A stretch of 64,000 nt of DNA from Flavobacterium psychrophilum (GTDB lineage Bacteria; Bacteroidota; Bacteroidia; Flavobacteriales; Flavobacteriaceae), in NCBI GenBank assembly GCA_945872245.1, contig CAMBZB010000008.1, positions 1 through 64,000 on the forward strand, read 5' to 3'. Each line of letters starts with the position of its first letter. The stretch's first letter is position 1. The position numbers and the translations under genes are program-made. Shown here in pieces: positions 54,504-63,310 of this stretch. The notes beneath the pieces were generated by a model that ran no database searches, was not told the origin of the DNA, and was given only the letters and a program-made list of their open reading frames with translations.

Positions 54504-55928
54504 ATGAAAATAGAACAGATTTACACTGGGTGTTTGGCACAAGGCGCATATTACATAGAAAGTAACGGTGAAGTTGCCATTATTGATCCTTTACGGGAAG
54601 TGCAACCGTATATTGAAAAGGCTAATAGGGATAATGCCAAAATCAAGTATATTTTTGAAACGCATTTTCATGCCGATTTTGTAAGCGGCCACGTTACTTT
54701 GTCAGAGAAGACGAGTGCCCCGATAATCTTTGGACCTACTGCCAATCCTAGCTTTTTAGCTCATGTTGCAACCGATGGGGAGGTTTTTCAATTAGGAGAA
54801 ATTACTATAACCGTTTTGCATACCCCGGGACATACGATGGAAAGCAGTTGCTATCTTTTGAAAGATAAAGACGGAAAGGATTATGCTCTTTTTAGCGGTG
54901 ACACCTTATTTTTAGGTGATGTGGGAAGACCTGATTTAGCCCAAAAGGCAGCCCACATGACTAAAGAACAATTAGCCGGAATTTTATTCGATAGTTTGCG
55001 AAACAAGGTAATGACTTTGTCGGATGATGTTGTTGTTTATCCTGCCCATGGTGCTGGAAGTGCTTGCGGAAAAAACCTAAGTAACGAAACTGTAGGTACC
55101 ATTGGTGGGCAAAAACAAACGAATTATGCGCTTCGTGCCAATATGACCAGAGAAGAATTTATCAAAGAAGTAACAGATGGTTTATTACCTCCTCCGGCTT
55201 ACTTCCCGATGAATGTAAAACTCAATAAGGAAGGGTATGAAAATGTGGAAGATATTATAAAAGATGCTGTGGCTTATGATGCCAAAACATTTGAGTTGGT
55301 TGCCAATGAAACGGATGCCTTGATTTTGGATGTTCGTCACCAAGATGATTATGCCAAAGGACACATTCCTAAATCTATATTTATTGGTATCGACGGTGGA
55401 TTTGCGCCTTGGGTCGGAGCGTTAATAGTAGATATCAAGCAACCTTTACTTTTGGTAACGCCATTGGGCAAGGAAGAGGAAACCATTCTTCGATTGGCAA
55501 GGGTGGGTTATGACAACACCTTGGGATATTTAAAAGGCGGATTCGATGCTTGGAAAAGCGCAGGGTTGGAATACGATACTGTGAGCTCTGTTTCGGCTGA
55601 AACCTTAGAAAAAATTGTGGAAAAGGCAACTAACGAGAAAGAAAATGTGTCTATTTTTGATGTTAGAAAAGCCGGGGAATATGCTGCCGAACATATAGTT
55701 GACGTTCCATCAACACCATTGAATTACATCAATGACCATATTGCCGAATTTCCAAAAGAAAAGGAGTTTTACTTGCATTGTGCAGGTGGCTATCGTTCCA
55801 TGATTGCAGCTTCCATATTAAAAGCACGAGGGTATCATAATGTAATTAATGTCATAGGTGGATTTGATGCCATCAAAAAAACGGGGATTAAAACGACAAA
55901 TTATGTTTGTCCAACAACACTGAAATAA
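54504..55928 (+). CDS. CstB-like persulfide dioxygenase with two rhodanese domains
   Basis: 474 aa. The N-terminal metallo-beta-lactamase domain (1-250) is of the ETHE1 type, with candidate iron ligands H54 (THFHAD), H110 (TPGHTMESS) and D133 (FSGDTLFLGDVGRPDL). Residues about 268-356 are a rhodanese fold whose active-site Cys is missing (LLLVTPLGKEEE), a pseudo-rhodanese. Residues about 378-470 are an active rhodanese with C426 (LHCAGGYRSM). This three-part order is that of S. aureus CstB, which oxidises persulfides to sulfite/thiosulfate. Natural substrates here could be bacillithiol persulfide. Followed by a 2-TM protein after 1 nt. Confidence 0.9.
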   Translation: MKIEQIYTGCLAQGAYYIESNGEVAIIDPLREVQPYIEKANRDNAKIKYIFETHFHADFVSGHVTLSEKTSAPIIFGPTANPSFLAHVATDGEVFQLGEITITVLHTPGHTMESSCYLLKDKDGKDYALFSGDTLFLGDVGRPDLAQKAAHMTKEQLAGILFDSLRNKVMTLSDDVVVYPAHGAGSACGKNLSNETVGTIGGQKQTNYALRANMTREEFIKEVTDGLLPPPAYFPMNVKLNKEGYENVEDIIKDAVAYDAKTFELVANETDALILDVRHQDDYAKGHIPKSIFIGIDGGFAPWVGALIVDIKQPLLLVTPLGKEEETILRLARVGYDNTLGYLKGGFDAWKSAGLEYDTVSSVSAETLEKIVEKATNEKENVSIFDVRKAGEYAAEHIVDVPSTPLNYINDHIAEFPKEKEFYLHCAGGYRSMIAASILKARGYHNVINVIGGFDAIKKTGIKTTNYVCPTTLK

Positions 55929-55929
55929 A

Positions 55930-56139
55930 ATGAAAGATTTACTATTCACAAATTGGCATTTAATACGATGGGCTCGATTGGCTTTTGCCATTTTTTTGTT
56001 CGTCCAAGCATATAGAACCCACGAATGGTTTTTTATTGCTTTTGGTTTGTTTTTTGTATTTCAGGTGATTTTTAATTTGGGTTGTGGGCCAAATGGCTGC
56101 GCAGTTCCCAACAATAAAAACTTTAAAGATGAGCAATAG
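55930..56139 (+). CDS. Small membrane protein with Cys pair (DUF2892-like)
   Basis: 69 aa, two hydrophobic helices (about 14-27 and 32-50), with GCGPNGCAVP after the second. It starts 1 nt after the CstB-like stop and overlaps thioredoxin by 11 nt, so it is translationally coupled. It resembles the DUF2892/YgaP-TM group accompanying rhodaneses. The Cys pair may take part in sulfur transfer at the membrane (inference). Confidence 0.75.
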   Translation: MKDLLFTNWHLIRWARLAFAIFLFVQAYRTHEWFFIAFGLFFVFQVIFNLGCGPNGCAVPNNKNFKDEQ

Positions 56140-56431
56140 TTTTGATAATATTATAAAATCGGAAAAACCGGTGTTGATTGATTTTTCCGCTACCTGGTGT
56201 GGTCCGTGTAAAATGCTGGCTCCTATTTTGAAACAGGTAAAAGACAGTTTGGGAGAGCGTGTCACGATATTTAAAATTGATGTAGATAAAAACCAGGAAT
56301 TGGCTTCGAAATACCAAGTTCGTGGAGTTCCCACCATGATTTTGTTTCAAAACGGAAAGCAATTGTGGCGACAGTCAGGGGTTTTGACCAAGGATGAAAT
56401 AATAAAAACCATCGTGGAAAAAAGTAACTGA
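56129..56431 (+). CDS. Thioredoxin
   Basis: 100 aa from ATG 56129 (MSNSFDNIIKSEKPV); the longer frame to 56084 lies inside the previous gene. The active site WCGPCK and the cis-Pro loop RGVPTMILF are intact. Within this cluster it probably reduces persulfides or regenerates the rhodanese and CstB-like proteins; it is not necessarily the general trxA of the cell. Its stop overlaps the next start (TGATG). Confidence 0.92.
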   Translation: MSNSFDNIIKSEKPVLIDFSATWCGPCKMLAPILKQVKDSLGERVTIFKIDVDKNQELASKYQVRGVPTMILFQNGKQLWRQSGVLTKDEIIKTIVEKSN

Positions 56432-56628
56432 TGACCAAAAAAGCAATACTAATTACAGGAATTGGAATAGTCGTTGGAGCCATTTCGGGTTATCTATACT
56501 ATTTTTACATAGGTTGTGCATCAGGAAACTGTGCCATAACATCAAAACCATTAAATAGCACTTTATACGGTGCTTTAATGGGCGGTTTAGTATTTAATAT
56601 GTTTGTGAAATCACCAAAAGAGTCTTAA
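56431..56628 (+). CDS. DUF6132 family small membrane protein
   Basis: 65 aa, two helices, with the conserved centre YIGCASGNCAITSKPLNSTLYGALMGG holding a Cys pair. From memory this is DUF6132, frequent in Bacteroidetes sulfur and redox clusters. Its role is unknown. It overlaps thioredoxin by 1 nt. Confidence 0.75.
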   Translation: MTKKAILITGIGIVVGAISGYLYYFYIGCASGNCAITSKPLNSTLYGALMGGLVFNMFVKSPKES

Positions 56629-56655
56629 TATTTCAACCAATTAAATTTCAAAATA

Positions 56656-56859
56656 ATGAAAAAAAACATGGGTTCAACAGACAAAATTATCCGTATTCTT
56701 ATCGCTCTTGTAATAGGCGTTTTGTATTATACGGAAACAATTAGCGGAACAACCGCAATAGTTTTAGGGGCTTTTGCCATCATTTTCTTAATCACAAGTT
56801 TTATAAGTTTTTGTCCTTTGTATTTGCCTTTTGGTATAAACACCTCTAAAAAATCGTAA
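56656..56859 (+). CDS. DUF2892 (YgaP-type) membrane protein
   Basis: 67 aa. It starts with the DUF2892 pattern MKKNMGSTDKIIRILIALVI, has two helices, and ends FCPLYLPFGINTSKKS, where Cys-Pro-Leu is conserved. Homologs are fused to or neighbours of rhodaneses. Part of the same operon. Confidence 0.85.
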   Translation: MKKNMGSTDKIIRILIALVIGVLYYTETISGTTAIVLGAFAIIFLITSFISFCPLYLPFGINTSKKS

Positions 56860-56869
56860 TAAAAATAGA

Positions 56870-57178
56870 ATGGAAAAAGAAAGTCCAATAAACAAAGACC
56901 TTATTTTAAGAGAACGATTGGCTTTACAAAGAACAATTTTAGCCAATCAGTCGACTTTTTTGGCATTTTTGAGAACCTCACTTTATTTTTTTGTTGCCGG
57001 CTTAAGCATAACCAGTTTGTTGAATATGACCAACAGTATTGCCATTGAAATTTTCTTTTTTACTAGTTCTTTTATAATTTTTATGATAGGAATTTTAAAT
57101 TATTTCAAGCAGAAAAAAATGATTGCTGAAAATGAAAAAAATATTGGAGATTATAAAAATGAATATTATGGAAAATGA
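56870..57178 (+). CDS. DUF202 family membrane protein
   Basis: 102 aa. The signature LRERLALQRTILANQSTFLAFLRTSLYFF identifies DUF202. Two helices follow (about 45-62 and 68-87), and the cytoplasmic tail is charged. The function is unknown in bacteria. Its last 11 nt overlap the methyltransferase gene. Confidence 0.85.
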   Translation: MEKESPINKDLILRERLALQRTILANQSTFLAFLRTSLYFFVAGLSITSLLNMTNSIAIEIFFFTSSFIIFMIGILNYFKQKKMIAENEKNIGDYKNEYYGK

Positions 57179-57785
57179 ACAAGGCAATTTGTCTTTAGAT
57201 AAAAGAATCTTGGATCAAGAATATTGGGATACCCAATACATTTCCAATACTACAGGTTGGGATTTAGGAGAAGTTTCTCCACCCATAAAATCATATATTG
57301 ACACTATAGAAGACAAAAACATCAGCATTCTAATTCCTGGCTGTGGCAATAGCTATGAAGCCGAATATCTCTTGAAAAATCATTTTACCAATGTTACCGT
57401 TATTGATTTTGCGCCAACATTAGTGAAGAATCTTCAGGAAAAATTCAAAAACAATCCCAATATTAAAATCGTCTTGGGCGATTTCTTTACCCATCAAGGG
57501 AATTACGAATTGATTATCGAACAAACTTTTTTTTGTGCTTTGCCACCCGCAATGCGGGAGCAGTATGTGTTCAAAACGCATCAACTTTTATCCAAAGGCG
57601 GAAAATTAGCCGGATTATTATTTAATAAAAATTTTGAAGGCGGTCCCCCTTTTGGAGGAAGCCAATCCGAATATGAGCAACTTTTTAAGGATCATTTCGA
57701 TTTCTTAAAACTTGAATTGTGTCAAAATTCTATTTTTAAAAGAGCCAATTCTGAATTGTTTATCAAATTTCAGAAGAAAGAATAA
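57168..57785 (+). CDS. TPMT-like SAM-dependent methyltransferase
   Basis: 205 aa from ATG 57168 (MENEQGNLSL); the ATG at 57123 would add 15 residues read from within the DUF202 gene. Rossmann motif I LIPGCGNSYEAEYL, acidic VTVIDFAPTL, and the TPMT-specific region with the SAM/substrate loop EQTFFCALPPAMREQYV. TPMT relatives methylate thiols; in this cluster methylation of sulfide or an organic thiol would be a fitting detoxification step (inference). End of the sulfur cluster. Confidence 0.85.
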   Translation: MENEQGNLSLDKRILDQEYWDTQYISNTTGWDLGEVSPPIKSYIDTIEDKNISILIPGCGNSYEAEYLLKNHFTNVTVIDFAPTLVKNLQEKFKNNPNIKIVLGDFFTHQGNYELIIEQTFFCALPPAMREQYVFKTHQLLSKGGKLAGLLFNKNFEGGPPFGGSQSEYEQLFKDHFDFLKLELCQNSIFKRANSELFIKFQKKE

Positions 57786-57854
57786 GTCATACTCTTATAA
57801 TTAAACGGGCATTTTGGAGTTATAAAAAAACTATTTAGTAACTTTATAGTTGCC

Positions 57855-58598
57855 ATGAAAAAGACACCAAATTACAGACTTTCAAAAGATGAATCGGCAT
57901 TTGTACAAGGGCCTTTGTCTCGATTTCGGGAATTATTTTTTGTGCTTAAAGTGTTGGTTAGCTTTATCAAAGCTTTTCGTAAAATGCACTTCATTGGGCC
58001 TTGCGTCACGGTTTTTGGTTCGGCGCGTTTTGGTCCCGAAATGGATCATTATCAGGATGCAGAAAGGATTGGTGCTGCAATGGCAAAACTAGGTTTTACC
58101 GTAATGACAGGAGGCGGTCCTGGAATTATGGAAGCCGCCAATAAGGGTGCTTATGAAGTAGGGGGCTATTCCGTAGGTTGTAATATTGTGCTGCCCGTGG
58201 AGCAAAATCCAAATCCCTATCTTCACAAATGGATTTATATTCCCTACTTTTTTGTGCGGAAAGTGATTCTCGTAAAATATTCTTTTGCCTTTATTGTAAT
58301 GCCAGGAGGTATAGGTACCTTGGATGAACTTTTTGAATCCCTAACACTAATTCAAACCAAAATGATAGCAGGTTTTCCTGTCGTTATTTTTGATACAGAA
58401 TACCATAAAGATTTGTGCGAACATATTGATATGATGGTCCAACACGAAAGTATCAGTCCAGAGGATATGAAACTGCTTTTTGTGACGGATTCCGTTACCG
58501 ATTTGGTAGCTCATATCGAAAAACACGCTATTAAAAAATTTGGTTTGAGAAAAATCCATTACAAACCAAAATGGTGGTTTGGGGAAAGTAGAAGTTGA
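57855..58598 (+). CDS. LOG family nucleotide phosphoribohydrolase
   Basis: 247 aa. Lysine-decarboxylase-like fold with the LOG motif PGGIGTLDELFESLTLIQT and VMTGGGPGIMEAANKGA. It hydrolyses nucleoside 5'-monophosphates, including cytokinin ribotides, to free bases; TIGR00730 was earlier misnamed lysine decarboxylase. The start FRKMHFIGPCVTVFGSARFG is family-typical. Monocistronic, convergent with the nagZ-like gene. Confidence 0.88.
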   Translation: MKKTPNYRLSKDESAFVQGPLSRFRELFFVLKVLVSFIKAFRKMHFIGPCVTVFGSARFGPEMDHYQDAERIGAAMAKLGFTVMTGGGPGIMEAANKGAYEVGGYSVGCNIVLPVEQNPNPYLHKWIYIPYFFVRKVILVKYSFAFIVMPGGIGTLDELFESLTLIQTKMIAGFPVVIFDTEYHKDLCEHIDMMVQHESISPEDMKLLFVTDSVTDLVAHIEKHAIKKFGLRKIHYKPKWWFGESRS

Positions 58599-58651
58599 GA
58601 GGTTTTATTCCACAGCTTTCTTATAGATAATAAATCTAACGAAACTTCAAA

Positions 58652-60256
58652 TTAGTCATTAATGCCTCTGACAATTACCGGTAAAGTACCTTTACATTGG
58701 GTGTTTTCGAGTAGTTGATGTGCTGCACCAACTTGAAATTCGGAAAAGTCCTGATAAACTTGGATAATTCCTAAAGTAGCTTCTAAATTTGGAATCACTT
58801 GCAAAGCATAGGGATTGCCAAACACGTACAAAACGCATTTTTTGGAAGTAAATAATCGCTTTAAAAAAGACAAAACAGAATCATCAATATCGAAGTTATT
58901 TAAGGGTTTTGCTTTTGGTACAAACAATGAAATGATTAGGGTATCAAAATTCACCAAGTCTTTTTCTAGTTTTTGAATTGTATTTTCATCGCCAGTTTCA
59001 AGTGCAAATTCTGGAGAGGGAAGCGAATTGGATAGGGTTTTAAAAAAGATGTTTTCCGTGTTTTTGTAAAGACTTAATTTGGCCAATTTATGATTGTTCT
59101 TAGCCTCGAAAACCGACAAGCTATTCAACTTGTCTTTTATTTTGGTAATGCAGTTATTCGCTATTTTACGATTTAAAATCGAAGCGCTTTCAAAATCCAT
59201 ATTACCTTGAGGACTAGTATTTCCGTTTAAGATTCCCGATTTATGCTTGCATTTCAATAATCGGGTAAAACTCGCTTCAATTCTTTCTGGACTTGCATTT
59301 TTGAGGATTTCTTGAATTCCTTCGGGCACGTTTTCGGCAAAACACAATACATCGTTTCCTGCGTTGAAGGCTTCCCATTCCAGTTGTCCTTTTTTGTCAT
59401 ACAATTTTGAAACACTATGCATGTTCAAGGCATCGGAAATCACCAAACCATCATAACCCAATTGCTTTCTTAAAAGCTCTTCAATAATTGATTTTGATAA
59501 GGTTGCTGAGGTGTTTTTACCTTCATTCAAGGCTGGAACCGCCAAATGTCCAATCATAATCGAATCGACTTTGTTATCGATTCCTTTGATGAAAGGGAAT
59601 AATTCGTTTTCCATTAATTGTTCCAAAGTTTCTTCCAAGACCGGTAATCCCAAATGCGAATCGACACTAGTGTTTCCGTGACCTGGAAAATGTTTTAGGC
59701 AACCTAAAACCCCAACTTCATTCATACCGCGTAAATATTCCATTGCAAAAAGAGCAACTTTTTCTTTGTTTTGTCCAAAAGAACGATAGCCAATTACGGG
59801 ATTGTTTGGATTGTTGTTAATGTCTGCCAAAGGCGCCAAATTGTAATTAATTCCTGCCGATTTTAAGTCCAAGCCAATTTGCTTTCCCACTTCGTAAATC
59901 AGGTGTTTAGCACTATTAGGCAAAGCGCCAAGTGTTATGGCGTAAGGATATTGTGGTGTTTTTTCGACTCTCATTGCCAAGCCCCATTCCGCATCTATGC
60001 TCATCAAAAGAGGGGTAGGGGCACATTTTTGAAAACGGATGACAAGTTCTTTCAAACGTTCGTAACTGTCGTCGTTGAATGTTACTTTTTTCTTTATTTC
60101 ATAATTGGTTGCGGCACTTGCCCGACTATGAAAAAAGGTCAGCCCGCCAATATTGTGTTTCTTAATCAAACGCTCTGTTTCCTGAATTTTTTCTTCGGTG
60201 TCATTGATGAAAACGGCTGGAAAAAAGAATTGTCCTATTTTTTGTTCTAGTGTCAT
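58652..60256 (-). CDS. Glycoside hydrolase family 3, NagZ-like beta-N-acetylglucosaminidase
   Basis: 534 aa, no signal peptide, so cytoplasmic. The NagZ diagnostic GLKHFPGHGNTSVDSH (Asp-His general acid pair) and the nucleophile region GLVISDALNMHSVSK are present; residues 345-534 form a second alpha/beta domain found in Bacteroidetes members. It should release GlcNAc from anhydromuropeptides. It follows the ampG-like gene by 10 nt on the minus strand, and both follow a peptidoglycan-hydrolase-like gene, together a peptidoglycan recycling operon. Confidence 0.92.
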   Translation of the reverse strand: MTLEQKIGQFFFPAVFINDTEEKIQETERLIKKHNIGGLTFFHSRASAATNYEIKKKVTFNDDSYERLKELVIRFQKCAPTPLLMSIDAEWGLAMRVEKTPQYPYAITLGALPNSAKHLIYEVGKQIGLDLKSAGINYNLAPLADINNNPNNPVIGYRSFGQNKEKVALFAMEYLRGMNEVGVLGCLKHFPGHGNTSVDSHLGLPVLEETLEQLMENELFPFIKGIDNKVDSIMIGHLAVPALNEGKNTSATLSKSIIEELLRKQLGYDGLVISDALNMHSVSKLYDKKGQLEWEAFNAGNDVLCFAENVPEGIQEILKNASPERIEASFTRLLKCKHKSGILNGNTSPQGNMDFESASILNRKIANNCITKIKDKLNSLSVFEAKNNHKLAKLSLYKNTENIFFKTLSNSLPSPEFALETGDENTIQKLEKDLVNFDTLIISLFVPKAKPLNNFDIDDSVLSFLKRLFTSKKCVLYVFGNPYALQVIPNLEATLGIIQVYQDFSEFQVGAAHQLLENTQCKGTLPVIVRGIND

Positions 60257-60266
60257 TAGTTAGAAT

Positions 60267-61538
60267 TTAGGATTCTGATTTCTTCCCGAAATCTTTTGGA
60301 AAAATCAAGAATCTTGACAAAATTAGACCTGGAATTGTAGCTAGAAATACCCAAACAAAGAAATTAGTGTATCCCAAATATTCCTGTATATAACCGCTCA
60401 ACATTCCGGGAAGCATCATTCCTAAGGCCATAAACCCTGTAGCAATAGAATAATGGGAAGTTTTAGACTCTCCATCGGCAACATAAATCAAGTACATCAT
60501 AAAAGCAGCAAAGCCAAATCCATATCCAAATTGTTCCGCAATTACGGTGGCGTAAACATAGAAAATAGACGCAGGATGAAAATGGGATAATAAAATGAAT
60601 CCAATTATGGGCAAGTGCATGGTTAGAATCATAGGCAACATCCATTTCCCTAACCCTTGTTTGGAAATGGCTATTCCGCCTAAAATCCCTCCAATGGTTA
60701 GTGCCAGTACGCCAAAAGTTCCGTAAATAATTCCGACGTCTTGTGTGGTTAAACCCATTCCTCCGACCGATTTTTCATCAATTAAAAATGGAGTCAGCAT
60801 TTTTAATAATTGGGATTCTCCTAGCCTGAAAAATAAGATGAAAGCCAAAGCCAAACCAATTTGTTTCTTTTGGAAGAAAGAGGAAAAAACGGTTCCAAAA
60901 CTTACTTTTGGAGTCAGTTCTAATTCGTTTCCTGTGGTTTTCGTTTCTGTTTTTGGAGTGAAAAAATAATTATAAATCGTAATTACAGCCATAATTATAC
61001 CAATAATAATCATGGTGTAAGACCACGCTTTTGTTTTGTCTCCATATTGCTGTTCTAAATACCCGGCAATGATAACAATCAGTCCATTTCCTGTAAGCAT
61101 AGATAGTCGGTAAAAGGTGCTTCTAATTCCTAAAAAAAAGGATTGTTGCTCTTTAGCCAAAGCCAACATATAAAAACCATCGCTGGCAACATCATTCGAT
61201 GCGGAAGCAAAGGCAGCAACCCAAAAAACAGCTAAGCTTAAAATGAAAAAATGACTCGTTGGAATCGTTAATCCAACCACAAGAAAAGCAATCGAAATTA
61301 ACAATTGCATCGCTAAAAACCAATTTCTTTTAGTGGAATATAAATCAATAAAAGGGCTCCATAAGGGTTTAATTACCCACGGTAAATATAGTAAACTGGT
61401 ATAAATACCAATATCTTCATTGTTGATTCCAAGGCTTTTGTACATAATTACCGAAACCGAAATTACGATTGCGTAAGGCAGGCCAGAGGCAAAATTTAAA
61501 ACAGGTATCCAATACCAAGGCTTAGAGTCAGTTTTCAT
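60267..61538 (-). CDS. ampG: AmpG-like muropeptide permease (MFS)
   Basis: 423 aa, about 12 helices. The start PWYWIPVLNFASGLPYAIVI and the segments PWVIKPLWSPFID and FASASNDVASDGFYMLAL are characteristic of the AmpG/PAT family. It imports anhydromuropeptides across the inner membrane. It overlaps the upstream GHL10 hydrolase gene by 11 nt and is followed by the nagZ-like gene, which supports muropeptides as substrate. Confidence 0.9.
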   Translation of the reverse strand: MKTDSKPWYWIPVLNFASGLPYAIVISVSVIMYKSLGINNEDIGIYTSLLYLPWVIKPLWSPFIDLYSTKRNWFLAMQLLISIAFLVVGLTIPTSHFFILSLAVFWVAAFASASNDVASDGFYMLALAKEQQSFFLGIRSTFYRLSMLTGNGLIVIIAGYLEQQYGDKTKAWSYTMIIIGIIMAVITIYNYFFTPKTETKTTGNELELTPKVSFGTVFSSFFQKKQIGLALAFILFFRLGESQLLKMLTPFLIDEKSVGGMGLTTQDVGIIYGTFGVLALTIGGILGGIAISKQGLGKWMLPMILTMHLPIIGFILLSHFHPASIFYVYATVIAEQFGYGFGFAAFMMYLIYVADGESKTSHYSIATGFMALGMMLPGMLSGYIQEYLGYTNFFVWVFLATIPGLILSRFLIFPKDFGKKSES

Positions 61539-63087
61539 TTAGTTTATTTTCTGTGGGTAAATTTACAATCGTTGCTTCGCTTTCATTGCCATAAAAATCA
61601 ATGAAGGTAATGGCACAAGTATTATTTTCGTCCTCTTTTTTTACGGGAATAGTAACCTTGAAAGAGTCGCATTTTTCCGCTAAAGTTATTTTGTCTATGA
61701 TTTGACTTGGGTTATTCACGTCAATTTTAAAAGTTTTTTTGGCTCGATAAACCATAACGTATCTAACTTGGCAATTCGATGGGTATTTGATGGTACAACT
61801 AGAATTGATAGAATCTTTTGAAATACTATTTACCGACGGGCAATCAATTAGTATCTTTTTCGAATTAGGCACGGCATAAGGAAGAGCAGGATATTTGTAT
61901 TGATTTTCCAATAATAATTGGGCAACATTTTGATTTTTTTTCACGAACGATTTGGCACTAAAAAAGGCATTTCCCTGAATGTTTTTATAGGTTCGGGTAA
62001 TGTCAATCTGATTAGGAATTTCATAAGGATTGTTCCATTTTTTATCGGAATCGGTATTGATTTTATACGTTCCGTTTCCAATGTAAATAGCCGTATTTTT
62101 TGAGTTTTCCGACCACCATTTCAATAGTTTTGAATAAGAAGCTTTAGGATGGTCTAAACTCCAATACAGTTGCGGTACCAAATAATCAATCCATTTATTT
62201 TCCATCCAAGCCAATGGATCAGCATATAAATCATCATAATTAGTTTGACCGGCTTCTGTTTCAGAGCCTTTTGGATCTACTGATTTATTTCGCCAAACCC
62301 CAAACGGACTGATGCCAAATTGTACCCAAGGCTTGATATTTTTTATGGAATAGGAAACACATTTGACTAGGTTATTCACATTAGATCGTCTAAAATCTTC
62401 AAGACTAAGTCCGCCTCCATATTTTGTGAAAGATACTCTATCGTTGAATTCTTCCCCTTTTATTCTATAAGGATAAAAATAGTCGTCGAAGTGAATGGCG
62501 TCTATGTCATAAGTGCGAACCACCTCATTTACGACAGTGACCAAATGAGTTTGAACTTCCGGTAAGGCAGGATTGTAGTAGTATTTGCCACCATATTTAA
62601 TCATCCATTCGGGATGTTTGTAAAAATCATGGTTTGGACTTACTATTTCTGTCCTGCTGTCCATTGTTGCGCGATACGGATTGAGCCAAGCGTGAAACTC
62701 AAAACCCTTAGCGTGCGCTTCGGTAATCATCCACTCCAACGGATCAAAATAAGGACTAGGTGCTTTTCCTTCTTTCCCTGTCAAGTAACGGGACCATGGT
62801 GCTAAATCAGTAGGATAAAATGCGTCTCCGGCACTCCTGATTTGGACAATCACGGCATTGTAATTCATTTTTTTATAAGTGTCCAAAATTTCTATAAAAT
62901 CAGCCTTTTGCTTTTCGACGGCATCAATATTACTCTTTGGCCAATCAATATTTGCAACAGTGGCAATCCATACGGCCCTAAATTCGTTCTTGGGATTTGT
63001 TACTTTTTCCTGTGCATTTCCATTCCAAAACGAAAGCATAAAAAAGGAAATCAGTGCTAATAAGGACTTATAATTGTTCATTTTCAT
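61528..63087 (-). CDS. GHL10-type glycoside hydrolase (DigH/YngK-like)
   Basis: 519 aa. Signal peptide 1-25 (MKMNNYKSLLALISFF ... NGNAQ; ATG 63081 is an alternative). A TIM-barrel domain at about 33-360 has FRAVWIATVANIDWPKS at its start, FHAWLNPYR, and the acidic pair in DIDAIHFDDYFYPY. A Fn3-like beta domain follows (about 400-515). The E. coli homolog DigH cuts peptide-free peptidoglycan glycans, and the coupling with AmpG and NagZ supports a cell-wall role here, although some relatives act on other polysaccharides. First gene of the operon, with its promoter in the 63.1-63.3 kb spacer. Confidence 0.87.
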   Translation of the reverse strand: MKMNNYKSLLALISFFMLSFWNGNAQEKVTNPKNEFRAVWIATVANIDWPKSNIDAVEKQKADFIEILDTYKKMNYNAVIVQIRSAGDAFYPTDLAPWSRYLTGKEGKAPSPYFDPLEWMITEAHAKGFEFHAWLNPYRATMDSRTEIVSPNHDFYKHPEWMIKYGGKYYYNPALPEVQTHLVTVVNEVVRTYDIDAIHFDDYFYPYRIKGEEFNDRVSFTKYGGGLSLEDFRRSNVNNLVKCVSYSIKNIKPWVQFGISPFGVWRNKSVDPKGSETEAGQTNYDDLYADPLAWMENKWIDYLVPQLYWSLDHPKASYSKLLKWWSENSKNTAIYIGNGTYKINTDSDKKWNNPYEIPNQIDITRTYKNIQGNAFFSAKSFVKKNQNVAQLLLENQYKYPALPYAVPNSKKILIDCPSVNSISKDSINSSCTIKYPSNCQVRYVMVYRAKKTFKIDVNNPSQIIDKITLAEKCDSFKVTIPVKKEDENNTCAITFIDFYGNESEATIVNLPTENKLNEN

Positions 63088-63294
63088 TCTAAATTATGTA
63101 AAAATCAAAAGTAGTTTTTTTGGAGAAGTTTATCCTATAAATTTTTGATAAAATTCAATATTTTATGCTAAGCAATTTCTTTGCCAAAGATTTTACAATT
63201 TCATTTTTGGAAAAACCCATGCCAATAAACGAGAGTTTTATTTAAATTCTGGTTTTCTTATTTAATTTATTAAATTTTGATGCGCTAATGTTTT

Positions 63295-63302
63295 TATATT
63301 TG
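63295..63302 (+). promoter_or_regulatory. Candidate -7 element of FAD-oxidase gene
   Basis: TATATTTG matches TAnnTTTG; a TTG at 63277-63279 is 15 nt upstream, slightly short of the usual spacing. Transcription would begin almost at the first ATG (63311). Confidence 0.4.
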
Positions 63303-63310
63303 TCGACAAT

